Assembly: GCA_028829895.1 (NCBI GenBank)
Contig: CM054178.1
Span: 64,014,335-64,078,334 of the forward strand
DNA: 64,000 nt
From: Sinotaia quadrata
Lineage: Eukaryota > Mollusca > Gastropoda > Architaenioglossa > Viviparidae
Direction: 5' to 3'
Every line of letters begins with the position of its first letter. Position 1 is the stretch's first letter. This document shows, one piece after another, positions 45,571 through 59,169 of the stretch. The position numbers and the translations under genes are program-made. The notes under the pieces are model-generated. The model ran no database searches and had not been told where the DNA came from. It worked only from the letters and a program-made list of their open reading frames with translations.

Positions 45571-46582
45571 TGCAAAGAGTGGCTGTCAAGCCCATATTGT
45601 TGTCATGCGAAGGTTATACGACCCCGCAAAGATGTCATATTCTGTACATCCCATAATGTCATCATATAAAGATTGTCTGTATGTTGATGATTTCAGGGCA
45701 CAAAAACAACTAATTCCTACTTTCAGACTACGTAGGTGCTGAATAAAGGTATGCATGGAGTGAGGATTTCTTAAAGTAATGGGGAGCGCTTCCGGTCTAG
45801 GCTTATTACGCGCTGGGGAATGGGTAGGGGCGGGTGTATGGGAGGCGGATTGGGGAGACTATGTCTACTCTATAGTGTTCGCATGTAGTTGTGCAAAGTG
45901 TTATTTGTTTGTTTTCCTTATTTTATTTTTTATGTACATGTTGCTTTTATCTATTGGATTTTGATATTTAGATGGTCTTCCCTATCATTACTTTAGGTGG
46001 AGTATATAATTATATAACCATGTAATTAAGAACGCCATAATTTATCCACCGAGAACCCTGAACGAGATAGGAACAATACGAAATCATCCCAACCCAAAAA
46101 TCCCCCAACACACATACACACACACACACACACACGCACTCACACCAAAAGTTGGTAATAAACACAAATTATGGACTCAGTGTTCGCTTCAATTACATAG
46201 TCATGACCCACAGTAGTTATTAGAGTGTGTACACATGCACACATGATTGAATGGCAAGACGCCTGCGTTTTTATTTTGACGTCATTCATAATATTGCAAT
46301 TAGTGTGTCGTAATTTTAATGACGACATCAAACCTAAAACTCTCTTATAAAGCTTTGCGGGCAATTAAAAAAGAATTTAAAATAATGGTTTTGTTGTATA
46401 TCTATTCAAACCCCCTGAATTGCATTTACGAACTCAAAAGTAATTCGGCATAAAAATGAATTCGTGAATTACAAAGTGCATGTTGAGATATAAGTATTAC
46501 TCTGACGTCATCCATGGCTTGCTCTTAGGCCGGTATACGCGAGTTTGGGCGCATTTCCTTGTTTAGCGTTTGAAATGAACTT

Positions 46583-47570
46583 GTGGCAGAGTAAATTTGC
46601 CTCTCCCTATTTTAAACTTTAATTATTATATAAATTGTTTAATTGTCAGAGTAACCAGACTGTGGGCACTTCTTATTTTTGAAAGTGTCTGAGTTTGAAG
46701 TAAACGCTGGAGGCGAGAACATGCTAGAAATGCTGATGTAATGCAAACCAGTGAGTAGTTTTTATTATCCAATGGTTACGATTTACGAGAACGAGACCAG
46801 CCAATGGGCTGAGATTTAAAAGTTTTTCTTGCTTACTACTGTCTAATCACTTTGAATTTGAAGTGGCAAAGAAGAAGTACGGTTTCAAAAGGCAGCTTTA
46901 GCTTGATGGTGAGTTAGATGACTGGTTGAGTGAGAATGGGCTTAGAAATATTTCATGTACTTTTACTATTGATATACGTTATACTTGTGTTTTATGTAGA
47001 GATGTACTATGTGAGTTGACTTTTATTTTTACAAATGTTCGAACTAAGCTGCTCACATTTGATGTGTTGACACTTGACATTGTTTAGATATGTTGTCTTT
47101 TTTGTGCATATTTGAGGCTAATAAATACCAGAAACTCTAATTTGAGACTGGAATGCAAGAAAGAATAGAGTTATAAAGCAATAAACTGGAAGCTTAGTAT
47201 TTGCTCCTTAATTATATTTTGCTGTGAGCAAGCAGCCTTTCCAGTTGCCTATTTTCATGTGTTTATTGAATCTACTGGTTCACTAATTGTAAACTGCTAT
47301 GACTGGGAAGAGGCAGGAATCATCTGCCATGGTGTGTGTGAGTGTAAAAGGAATGCACTACACTCTTTTGATGTATGATGGCAAAGTATACTAACTACTC
47401 GAAGAAAATTTCTGTTATCGGGAATTAATAGAAATTACTACAATTGCTGGCAAAGTATATACTAACTGCTTGAAGAAAATTTCTGTTATCGGGAAGTAAT
47501 AGAAATTACTACAATTGCTGTTCGGCTTGAATGAACGGGTACGGCAGAAAAAGCCCAGGTTAACTTCAAC
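46583..47570 (+). mobile_element. Dispersed element copy A (about 0.98 kb)
   Basis: Same element as at 20622-21558 in the opposite orientation, starting GTGGCAGAGTAAATTTGCC. It carries an internal duplication of about 70 bp (AAGTATACTAACTACTCGAA, 47385-47520) absent from copy B. No terminal inverted repeat or target duplication was recognised by eye. Confidence 0.8.
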
Positions 47571-47961
47571 AGAATGAATGGCGAACCTGCGTTTTCAACA
47601 TCTTGAAGGGAAAGACGTGAAAATTGAACTATAATTTGTAACATTGTTACCAAAAGTGCAAGAAGGACTTTTGAGACCACGCCTAAACCAGGTTATGTAA
47701 ATCTTATTATAGTTTATCTCTAATAACTCCATTTCATTTCTCTGATAAGATTTGTTCTGTGATTATACTGACTCTATTGTTGAATTGTATTTTTAGGAGA
47801 TAGACTGCATAAAACAGAAATTATTGTTTTGTGGTTTTGTGGAAATATCAATGTCAAGTAATCTACTATTATATTTGATTGTTGATTTAATAAATTTATT
47901 GTTAACTTTATTGACCTTCTTATGCATATTGATAACTTTATATTAGAGAAGAAGGTGGGTT

Positions 47962-47972
47962 GCACGCACGCA

Positions 47973-48024
<52 letters not shown>

Positions 48025-49265
48025 TGCGTCCGAACACAGACTTAACATATGCCGCGTATATACTTACATACACTTCGCCTAAATACTTATTATGTTTATT
48101 ACATTCTGTAGTAAGCATATACATACATGTACACACAAACACACACTCAGAAATAAGCATATACATAAATGACATACAACACACATACAGAAGTAAACAT
48201 ATGCATTCATGTACACACAACACACACATAAATAAGTAAGCATATACATACATGTATACACATACACCTAAATAAATATCTTTTTTTACACTAGCAAATA
48301 CACAACCAAACAGCATTATTATGCATCAATGTTCTTTGAACATCAAAAATCATTCTTAGTAGGATTTGATATTTATATTTTTTCCTTGCTTTTTTTTTTC
48401 AATCGCGTCAAATACAATAAAACCACACTTAAAGGTTTTTAAAAATTCCTTTCTAAAAAAATAAATTGCACGTTAAATGCTTCAGTGTTAACAAACACAA
48501 CAAAGAATTCTCACATTGATAAATGAACGAAACGTTATCACAAGTTGGTTCATATTGATAGACAAAGTATAACTAGCCTCATATGTAACAACAATAACAA
48601 AGTATTTTTACATTAAGAAACGAGCAAAACATTATCAAAACTAGTTTATATTGATAGATAAAGTATAACTAGTCTTACATGTAACAACAATAACAAAGTA
48701 TTTTTACATTAAGAAACGAGCAAAACATTATCAAAACTAGTTTATATTGATAGGTAAAGTACAACTAGCTTCACAAGTAACAACAAGAACTAAATATTCT
48801 TACATTAAAAAACAAACGAAACATTATCACAGCTTGGTTTAGGCCTATATTGATAGATAAAATAGAAGTAACCACAAATAAACGCAATCCTGTACTTTTT
48901 CATGGATATACTAACCAAACAGTTTCATTATTTAGTTTATATTGATAGATAAAATAGAAATAAACGCAATCCTGTACTTTTTCATGGATATACTAACCAA
49001 ACAGTTTTATAATTTGGTTTATATTGATAAAATAGAAATATCCACAAATAAACACAATCCTGTACTTTTCCATGGATATACTAACCAAACAGTTTCATAA
49101 TTTGGTTTATATTGATAGATAAAATAGAAATATCCACAAATAAACACAATCCTGTACTTTTCCATGGATATACTAATCAAACAGTTTCATAATTTGGTTT
49201 ATATTGATAGATAAAATAGAAATATCCACAAATAAACAAAATCCTGTACTTTTCCATGGATATAC
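47962..49265. repeat. (CA)n and long-unit arrays
   Basis: 47962-48022: (CA)n. 48110-48260: CATATACATACATGTACACA units. 48540-48800: units of about 96 bp (AACAAAGTATTTTTACATTA). 48880-49265: five units of 82-92 bp (ATCCTGTACTTTTCCATGGA). From 49265 to 49880 no feature was seen. Confidence 0.92.
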
Positions 49266-49884
49266 TAATTATAAGGAATCACAATCTTTCATCTTGACAT
49301 TAAAAAAAATCAAATGGTATCACAGCAGGCTTTCTATTGGCAGATAAAGAGCAACATTTAATAACCACAAATCAGTATCTCTTTTGTAATGTGCAACATA
49401 AACGTAATAAACAGCTAAAAAGTAATATAACATTACATCTGAACTACAGTTAATTATTAACGATATTTTTTTAATTAATCCCACGATTTATTCTTTTCGT
49501 AATATATTTTTCAGAAGTAGAAGATAGTTTTCTATTTTTAGCAATAAAATTTTATAAAATATTGGAAAAGAAGCACTTTATTAGTTTCTTAGCTCAGTTT
49601 ATATGTTGACATCAAGTACAAAGGAAACTTTTCCTTTTTTTTATCGGCAACCCAAGTGAAAAGCTGTTGTGTAAACGAAAACTATTGGAAAACTCCATTT
49701 ACGATCAAGATTTTAGACTGACCAATCATTAGTCGTGTTTTAACAGGCCGTTTTTGGGTTCACACATTTTGGAACTAGTCTTTAAATTCAATGAGAAACC
49801 CGTTGATTAACAACAGCAGACCCAAGTTTAAGGCATTAATTCATTAAAAATTTTTTTTTTAAACAATCCCATGTATATCGATCC

Positions 49885-50360
49885 ATTACGCACAATGCTA
49901 TAATTAAGGCAGATAGCTGATAGACGTTTGTCCACTACTAACACGAAAATCGATCCATTAAGCACAATGCTATAATTAAGGCAGATAGCTGATAGACGTT
50001 TGTCCACTACTAACACGAAAATCGATCCATTAAGCACAATGCTATAATTAAGGCAGATAGCTGATAGACGTTTGTCCACTACTAACACGAAAATCGATCC
50101 ATTAAGCACAATGCTATAATTAAGGCAGATAGCTGATAGACGTTTGTCCACTACTAACACGAAAATCGATCCATTAAGCACAATACTGTAGTTAAGAAGG
50201 ATAGCTGAAAGTAAATACAAGTTTGTCCACTACTAAGTGAGGAATTATTTTTCTTGAATGTACCATAATTATGTTACAAGTCAAATTTAAATTGTAGCAA
50301 AAATCATTTACCATAATTATGTTACAAGTCAAATTTAAATTGTAGCAAAAGTCATACCGT
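49885..50360. repeat. 72-bp and 48-bp tandem copies
   Basis: 49885-50215: 4.5 copies of a 72-bp unit (ATCGATCCATTAAGCACAAT); the multiple of 3 keeps an ORF open on the minus strand. 50258-50356: a 48-bp duplication (CCATAATTATGTTACAAGTC). Confidence 0.95.
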
Positions 50361-50568
50361 ACAATCGTACATATTGAGATTTCCGGGGTGAGGGTGGTGG
50401 GGTTGAGAGGAGGAAACATCTTAAGGTTTAGAGCAATTCAAATAAAATAGTATATCCATTGTGGACGGTTTAAAAATGTACTCATGAAATTAAAAATAAA
50501 TGAAAGAGGTTCTGTATGATTACTAACACAGACTTGACGATAATCTAGAGGAAAATATATGTTCTAAC

Positions 50569-51618
50569 TTAATAATCAGTTTGATGTTGCTTGGCACTAA
50601 ACGATGACCGGGTTCGAACAAACATCTGCTTGGAATTACTCCTCTGTCTTCTAATTATTGCACCATCAGTACATAGTCTCGCGCGACTCTCGTTAGCCGA
50701 GACATTGGCACCAGAGAGTTTGTCTGTTCCTTGCACTCGTGACCCCAAAATGGAGAGTGCTGGCTCACTAGATGGCAGCTGTTCTGAATGCGAAATATCA
50801 GTATAAAGCTTAACATGCTTTGCTTTATCTACCTTTAAATGCAAGTGGCGAAATGTGTGATTTTCTGACTTTAAAGGAAATCCAAACGTTGGCCCATTAC
50901 TCTGCAACGTCCGGGGTCTGTGATCAGCACGTGACATCCTAGACGATACTGTTTCTAGTTTGGGTGACTGTTCAGAAGGTGAATTATGTCGCCCTTCAGT
51001 GACGTCACCTATCTTTCCAAGCACAATGCCCGCCTTTTCTCGTGAAGAACGAGTTTCTGGGGAAGACAAACAGACTTCAGGAGAATTGCGTGGACGCAAC
51101 CGTTTTCCATGCGAAGTAACAACGCCGCGGTCACTACAATGTCCATCGTTTCTCTCTTTCACGGTTCTAGAACACTCAGACTTAGGTCTTCGATTGAATG
51201 AAGAAAAGGATTCCTCATCACTGAGGCTGACGTAGATTGACTTGTCGCCAGTTCTAGAACGTGTCTCGTACACAGATGGACACTGGTCAGTGTGTTGCCT
51301 GCTCCTGAATAAGGCGACAGGGTCGTGATTGTCACGAGCACCACAACTGTGCTCGTTCAAAGTCCCGGCCTGCAGATTCTGGGGTCTGGGTGACGCAACG
51401 GTGTCGGGAGTGTTGCAGTTGTCACTTCCTTTCTCGTGCTGGCTTGTTGAGTGACCAGGCGGAGGTAACTGGCGAGAGAACGAGACAGGGGAAAGGTACA
51501 GATGGGCAACTCGTAACGAATGTCTTCGGGAAGGTTTCGATCCCGACTCTGCCAGCTCAAGACACTGCAGGACAACGCTCTGTTTATGTAACGGTTTCTT
51601 TTTCCCATCTTCATTCAT
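50569..51618 (-). CDS. Hypothetical protein, 349-codon ORF
   Basis: By far the longest ORF of the window, in a GC-richer island. The ATG has a good context (GTCGCCATGA). The product is Ser/Arg-rich, hydrophilic, without signal peptide or membrane segment, and probably disordered. It contains RRHSL (31-35), SIYVSLSDEESFSSFNRR (127-144) and many SxE/SP sites, and ends AKQHQTDY before TAA. I do not recognise a family. No intron is visible inside; a GTAAGT lies about 20 bases before the ATG and could be the donor of a 5'UTR intron. No AATAAA was seen in the 150 bases after the stop. It could be a single-exon gene or one large exon. Confidence 0.6.
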   Translation of the reverse strand: MNEDGKKKPLHKQSVVLQCLELAESGSKPSRRHSLRVAHLYLSPVSFSRQLPPPGHSTSQHEKGSDNCNTPDTVASPRPQNLQAGTLNEHSCGARDNHDPVALFRSRQHTDQCPSVYETRSRTGDKSIYVSLSDEESFSSFNRRPKSECSRTVKERNDGHCSDRGVVTSHGKRLRPRNSPEVCLSSPETRSSREKAGIVLGKIGDVTEGRHNSPSEQSPKLETVSSRMSRADHRPRTLQSNGPTFGFPLKSENHTFRHLHLKVDKAKHVKLYTDISHSEQLPSSEPALSILGSRVQGTDKLSGANVSANESRARLCTDGAIIRRQRSNSKQMFVRTRSSFSAKQHQTDY

Positions 51619-53479
51619 GGCGACAATTTGACTTACGCAGCGTTACACAATACACTGTCTGTGGTTTAATTAAAAACTAAAATTGTTCTCCAAAAATGCT
51701 GCAAATTGGAACAGTCTATATTCGGATTGAATTCCATGTACCATATAAAAAATATATAATTGTAGGTTGATCACAATTTTTTTTAAAGATAATAAAAGTT
51801 GATTGTGAAACGCTTTTTCATGCATAATAAAAACAGTATAAAACGTTCCATATTTTTGAAACAGCAATAACATTACTTGCGTAAATAGAGTTTGTTGGCT
51901 TTTCCAGCGAACAGGTGATACTTGTATTTATTAAAATTATGGGATATCACAACAGTTCGTATATATCTTCTCTGGTAACGAAATGTAACTTTGTTTTACC
52001 AGTGACATTTGTCTCTCTTTTCACAGGTAACGAAATCATTCACCAGTGGCTGGTTGTAGCCCTCTTTTCACTGGTAACACAATCTAGCTTCACTGACAAC
52101 AGTGTAACTCTCTATACTACTGGCACTAATAAAACAGTTAGCCCTATATTACTGGCTGCGAAGAGTTTCTGTCAAGTGTCATAAGTTAAAAATAGCCACC
52201 ACAATCCAAACGAGTCACACTTTATCCAGTAAGCTCGAAGCACGTCCTCGCCGTCAGACCATACTGCGTTACCAACAGCCATTGAAAAGCTAAGCTCTCT
52301 GTCAAATAGAATTTTAAGTGTGTTATCAGCGATACGTATCACTTGACCTTTTCCCTCAGTGTCTGCTTCTTTTCGAGTACAGTTTAAAAAAAAAAAAACT
52401 ACACTTCTTGACGTGATAACCTCAACCCTTGGTATGTCGCAACGTTAACTCTTTGAACCACAAGAATTATTTCAAGGAAGAACAGTTCTCCCTTGGTTGG
52501 GTAAAAAAAAGACACATCAAACGTAGTTTGTTTCCCATCGAAAAATCTTCAAACATTATTACACAATCAGTGGTAGCAGGTTATCACAAACTTCCAATCG
52601 TGGCCGCGAAAGCCAGACAGACATAAGGCAACATTTTTGTCACTGAAGTTTTATGTCGCCATTAACTTCACACCATGCGCATTCACAATGCAAGGTCAAG
52701 GTAAACGTACGTTTCATCAACTCCACACGAAACAATATTAACTCTCCTATTTAATTCAGCGCGAATCTGTTGTCTGCGTATTGATCGTGCTACAGGAATT
52801 CTGGAACCTGATGATCGCTTGCTTTCAAATGGATTCCAATTGTGTTCAGACGGTATAACAGAAATTTTAATAAGCTTGCATTTCTTGTCACGCTTTGCAT
52901 ACGTGACTCCGGTTCGCGAACACCTATTATTTCGCAGTGGCTCCAATCAGTCGGCGTGGTTGCACTTGGTTTGGGTTTGTTTCATTTCTTTTACAAAAAG
53001 AAGTTAGGTTTTTTAATTGACAATTGTCCTGACTCATAAAAAAACCCACTTAATGGACGTGTGTAAACATGAACCAGTTATATTCGGCCTTGGCGATTAT
53101 TTTACTTCTTATTGCCGTAAATTGTTTAATGACAGCGAGGAACTGAAGCGTTCTCTATGTCCTAGCTATAAATTAACCCAAGTGGTGTTCTTTTCAGTGG
53201 GTGAAACCCAAGCAAGTGTTTTCCATCTTAATATGCAATTAAAAAAAAAGCCACACACGTAATTAAGTCAGTGAAATTAGTGATAGATGTTAGTCCCTGA
53301 ATGTAAAATGCACGAAAATAAATTGATGATTGCCTGGTCCACTGGGTCACCAGAATTCCTTCAATACTGTTCTCTTTGCACGCAAACATTGTACAAATAT
53401 AAATTAAAATAAATTAAAATACACACACATAGACACAAAAATAACCCATGACACTGACGCCAACGGGTCTACTACTACG

Positions 53480-54260
53480 TCCGACAGCACTGCTGTAGTG
53501 CAATACATCAGATAGTTCCAGAATGTAATACTTCATAGTAAACAATGTGACAAATAAATCTAATGCACTACGTGAGACAGATGTAAAATGCAATGCATCA
53601 GATAGATCTAGAATGCAATACGTCATACATATCTAGAGTGCAATACGTCGGACAGACCTAGAATGCAAAACGTCAGATATATCTAGATGCAATAAAGTCA
53701 TACAGATATAGAAAGCAATGCAGCGGACAGATCTAGGATGCAATACATCAGACAGATCTAGAATGCAATGCATCAAATCTAGAATGCAATACGTGCGACA
53801 AATCTATAATGCAATACATCATACAGATCGATATCGAGAGTACATCAGATAGTTCTAAAGTGCAATACCGTCAGATAACTCAATACTATAAGGTAATACT
53901 CTACTGTGTCAAGTTTGAAATGATGTCAGAATGTGTTAAGTCTGGAGAAAGTGACGTCTGACTGTCAAACTAGAAGTGAGTGACATCAGATTATGTCAAG
54001 TTTGAAGTAAGTGACGTCAGAATATATCATGCTTGAAGTAAATGACGCATGACTGTGTCACGTTTGAATTGTTACGTCAAAAATTGTCAATTTATGGTGA
54101 CTTGAAAATGTGTATGATTCCAAGTAACGTCAGAACGTGTCAAGTTTGAATTAAGTATAAAGTATGAAGTGACATTAGAATGTGTCAAGCCTTAAACAAG
54201 TGACGCCCGCCTGTGACATATTTAAAGTAAGTGACGTCACAATGTTTCATGTTTAAGAAT
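53480..54260. repeat. Degenerate arrays
   Basis: 53480-53890: about twelve units of about 31 bp (CAGATAGATCTAGAATGCAA). 53900-54260: units of about 33 bp (GTGACGTCAGAATGTGTCAA). The region 51880-53400 and 54300-55900 has no supported gene. Confidence 0.88.
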
Positions 54261-55899
54261 AAGTGACATCTTGATCATCGTAACCAAAGCTTGTTTTCAT
54301 CAAACACATTTTAAAAAAAAAAACTTCCCACCTATCCCACCCAATTTCTAAACACCTAGTGACATGGTGTCAAATGTTCGATTCAGTTTAACAATGCGTT
54401 ACTATTTTCATTACTGCAGGTGCAGCGCCCTGCTGATTTGCTTGGTTGGAACACGCCAACCGATAACCGAACACTTTGCTCAAAATACTTATGCTCTCGT
54501 CTCTTATTATTTTTTTTCTTTCTCTTGAAGGTGAGGGAGGGACGCGTGAGATTATTCCGGAGACAATACAGTCCTGAGAGTTATCGAACGTAGTTTTGTT
54601 GGTTTGCTGATTTTTGAACGAATGCAGTGGTTTTAGCAGAACGGAAATAGACAAAAGTGATTTCAGTGCATAAGAATAACAGGAATAACAGCATTGTGCC
54701 ATTGGTCAGCAATGGACATTCAGAAATATATGTGGGCATTTTGCTTTATCTTCAAAATTAATTTCAATCGAAATGTCCTTATCGCTTCTCTCTTTCTACT
54801 GAGGTTAAAATCGTACGTCAAGAAACAACATCACATTTTCATCGATTAAAATCAATTTCAATTCAGACACCGTATGTCAAATACATGACCCTGATTTATC
54901 CTTCTGTCAAACTGGGGTTGTCGTCAACGCCACTGCAGCTATCAATGAACGAGGCGTTGTCTTTGATGCCAGACTAAAATTACTTGGGTTCTAAAAACTT
55001 TGCACTTCAGATCCATAAAGGGCTGCTCAGATTGAATTAGTTTGCCATAAGCTCGTATCAGGTTTGGTTTTTTCCCCCTGCGAGCGTGTTCTTTCCTGAG
55101 ATAATTCCTCCATTCATTCCCTTGGGCGCGTCTGTTTATCTAATTCTCGTTTTTCGCCAGTGCGCGCATTATGCGGAGACTCTCGGCCTCGTTTTCGTTT
55201 TCGAGCGTCACAATAGTATGGCGCCAGCTAGCACCTGAAATTTACGAACACGTAAGAAGTTCTGTGGTTTCGCTTCAGGGTTCACGGTCCAACAGGCATG
55301 TAATTATATTGTCCTGGCATTTCTCATTACCAGTCTGATGACAGAGCATATAATAATATTCTATCGACGTTGCTCTTTGCAAACCCCGTCCACAAACAGA
55401 GAGCGTGTAAAGACATTTTACCTGCTTACTCTTTCAAACCTCACAGACAGCACATAATTTTATGCTGTCGGGTTTTGCTGTTTGCCAGCCCACAGACAGC
55501 ATTTCACTGTTTCAGCTAACACACCCAGTAGTGATTCGTTGAGGTTCACATTTACTGTACACCACCGTTGCTATTAACACACACAGAGGATTTCATTGAG
55601 GTTCGTTTATTTGTGCTGTACGTCACACGAAACATCCAGTAGTGTTTCTTGATGTTCACTTGTGGTGTAGTTCATTGTTCCATCAAAAAACAAATGGTCA
55701 TATTATTATCTGTTGTTGCTCCCCGTCTCCTAAATGACGAAGGCGACTTGTCAATTCTTTGATTCCATTTAGAAAAAAATTAAGAGGACAATGCATGATA
55801 ATGATCTGACTGGTCTGATGTATTGTCGTCGTTGTAGACTATTTTCTTTTAAACCTCGTAATTTTCTAGTCCATCAAAATTCTTTCTTAAAACTGACAT

Positions 55900-56420
55900 A
55901 ATGTTTTAGTCTCTCATACACCTCGAGACAACGCTATGATTTGATGTGTGTCACGAATTATATGACCCCCACACATGCTTGTGATCTGTCTATTTCACAC
56001 GCTGGCACATCGTATGTACTGTCTGTGTACAGTTTCACACAGGACCACACAATGTTTGTGATCTGTCTATCGACACACGCCTGACACGATGTGTACCGTT
56101 TGTGTATAGTTTCACTAACCAACGACGTTGGTGATCTGTCATACCTTCACACATAATTACACGACATGAGTGATAAAGGAGATTGCTCGAGTTTGTCGTC
56201 TGCAAGAACTTTCGCCCCCCAAAAGGTGCCCAGTTCTCATAGTGTATCAAATGCATCACACAAAATCACGTTAGATTTCTGGCTGTGAAATGTCTTACAA
56301 GATATCGCGATGTTTGTGGTCTATCAAATACCTCACGTATAGATTAAAAGACGTTTGGGCTTCTCGAATGTCTCACTAGACTGCACAAGACTTTTGGTTA
56401 TCATATATGACACTTTATGT
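55900..56420. repeat. Degenerate array of about 65 bp
   Basis: Wording GTGATCTGTCTAT...CACACG...GTACTGTCTGTGTACAGTTT repeated about six times with strong divergence. Confidence 0.65.
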
Positions 56421-57569
56421 CCACTTGGTTGGTAACTTGTCACGCGCAAGATCGGAAGCTGTTGCAACCGTCTGTGAAATGCCATCAAATGCAGTCGCCT
56501 CTACATAACTCTGCAATTCACTCACACCCGTGTACACCCTGAATTCCAGCAAGCACTTCCAAAAGAAACATGGGACGGCTACCCATGGAAAGCAAATTTT
56601 CACAATGAACAGAGCAAAATTATCCAAACATTTTAACAGCGAGAATTTACTCCCACAAAGCTCAACACCGATTGTGCGTGCTCTGGCTACTTTTGACAGA
56701 TCGTGGCAAGCATACTACCAATCAAGCCGGCCAAACTTATCGTAACCCTGGCAACATCTGCTAAGTTCACACCTAATCCCATATAAATCTTCATTTTCGT
56801 GCAGTCTAATAATCTAGAGTGCAGTCATTTCTCCTGTCTGATAAGAATAATTAATTGTCAGGACGCTCTCTTGCAGCCGAGTTATTGGACAGAGTGAAAT
56901 GAAGCAAAAATATATCCCACGCCAAGCCAGAATAGAGCGGGAAGGCAAACATTATAACCTGGGATTAAATTCTTCATAGCGTTGAACAAATTATTAAATC
57001 CACCCCAATGCTAAGTAAACAGAATTCAAGCATGTAGCCGATGAAATGCAGATATTATAAGCTTATGTAATGTCTGCCGATAGTGTCAGTATTATATTAA
57101 AAATTGTGAAAGAAAATATATATAACTTGTATGCAATTCGAGATTAAATGTATGTAATTTATCAATCATCTCTTTATGACTTCACATACTTAATAATTTC
57201 TTATTTATTATCAATCATTTATCTCTCCGTCTGAGCAATTATCTGTCTCTATTAATTAAGTATGAAGAAATGGTTTCTTTATCCGCCCGCTCTATTTATA
57301 GGTATTTAATGAAACAGAAGTCTGACGTCACAGGTTCCATTTGAGCTTCCTAAATATGTTGCACAGTACCAACATTTTTCAGCATGGTGACGTAGTTTCG
57401 CGAAATTTCGTCCCTGCAGTTCATGATTTCTGAAATGTCATCTCCACGATATTAGAAAATTCTAACTGCATAAAGGAACGATTGATTCCTCGTGTCAAGG
57501 CGACGACTAGCGATTGGCTGAAGACATGTCCGGTGCATTCACGCTCTTTACTGTTAATCCGGACATATG

Positions 57570-57776
57570 TCACGCCACCAAGCCGGATTTAATGGTTGTC
57601 GTTAGGCCGAGTTTCGCCTTGTCATCAGCATGAACATAATATCTGGTTCGTATTGTCATCAACATTTCTGACAGTTCCATCACCCCTTTGCAGTGGACTG
57701 CCGGCAGAAAATCTCTATCCGGGTTTCTAAACATTTTCATTCCCCCAAAGACTTTGACGCACGCACTCAGCGCCAT
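57570..57776 (-). pseudogene. Probable transposon-protein relic (68 codons)
   Basis: Minus-strand ORF from ATCATGGCG to TGA. Its segment RNPDRDFLPAVHCKGVMELS followed by YYVHADDKAKLGL resembles, from memory of the pattern only, a class of uncharacterised invertebrate transposon proteins with NPD...Y...DDK(A/H). The rest of such a protein is absent here, so a decayed fragment is most likely. A short real first exon is the alternative. Confidence 0.35.
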
Positions 57777-58299
57777 GATAGGGGTATTTTTCTCCTCTCT
57801 CTGCGCTCCTGCAGGTCATAGAGCCAGACTATCTAAAAGGTTCCATTGACATTAGGTTTATTACTCTGTTGAAACACGTTTCTTACTTAGTTCGTGCAGT
57901 TTTATTACTGTGTTCTAAGTGATTTATCACTGTGTATTGAAGTCAGAGATCCGCACTTGTTTTCAAACAATCATGTACTTTCCTCCACCCCACCCACACA
58001 CGCACATGGTAAAAAAATATATATAATGAAACTATTGTTGTTTAAGAATGACTGTACTTCTACAATTTAATCGTTGTTCCAGCAATAAAAAATGTGGCCA
58101 GTTTCTTTAGGCAAAAAGTTAGTCCCTAAAGGTAAATTTTTAATGTCACGTCAGCAAACAATGTGTAGTCAGTGCGCAATTGATCATCTATTGAACTTGG
58201 CAACAATTGCCACGCCGAGACACTTTCGTAACTCCTCAGTCAAATGCACATTTTAAAAAAAACACTTATTTCTCTTTATTGCCAGTTCCCTCCCCTTCA

Positions 58300-58460
58300 A
58301 TAGAAAACGTCACTACCTTCAAGAATGGCGGCCAACAACTGTCGTGAATTTCATCCAAATAGAAAAACAAGCGCACGGTTGATTACACGACTCGGGGAAC
58401 GGGAAACAAACTAGTACACGCTTTCACCGCACCGCGCGCTGATAGACTTTGTCAAGTAGT
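58300..58460 (+). promoter_or_regulatory. Possible promoter/TSS region
   Basis: CpG-richer than its surroundings, with AAGAATGGCGGCC at 58320-58332, close to the YY1-type AAGATGGCGGC found at animal transcription starts. A 29-codon ORF starts at that ATG. No downstream exon was identified. Confidence 0.25.
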
Positions 58461-59169
58461 CAGCGTGGGCCAGCACTTTTAGATAGTCAGGCATGGGCCA
58501 GCACTTTCAGATGAGAAGAACTGGACTCGACAGTTTCAACAGACTTATACAGGGATGTACGAATCCCGATATGTAAGTTGTAATCTGATCGTTTGATTCA
58601 GTAAGCAATCTAAGTGGGGGACATTACCTTGCACTGCTCAACATACCGGATCCCTGGTTCAAACTCTGCAGCATTGTGGTTCTCAGTTTGAGAAAGTACG
58701 CGAGCCTGTTGCGTGGTGTCAGGCAATAAGTTACAGGTACTGGGCACGCAAATTAGACCCACGTTTTCAAGCGTCATTGAAATTGAGTAATAATAGCAGT
58801 GGATTATTAGTCGTTAATTTTGAAATAAAGTAAAATTATACTGTTTGAATTTCCTTAAAGCATGTATATTTCTTCTGGAGTTTATACGCAAAATGGTCAG
58901 ACTCACTAACTTGCTTTGTAAAATTCAATTGTGTGGGCTATGCACCTTTCCTTGATATATCGATACTACAGCGGGTAACATTTTACAGTAACACTGATGT
59001 CGGATTACTTGTAACGTATCACTGCTTTCAAGACCATAAACCTTTAATTTAAGACTGATTCCTGGACAAGGAAACTTTTCAAGTAAAACTGTTTTCTAGC
59101 CCCTTTAATTCACCTTTCAGAGCCCTGTCACTGCTCATGTTACATCAAGTGATTACTTTTGTTATTCAA

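Noticed and set aside
45779..45964. 61-codon plus-strand ORF with a hydrophobic end
   Set aside because: Short, with a Gly-rich start from a G-rich patch and a Leu/Phe end from T-rich DNA; there is no other support.
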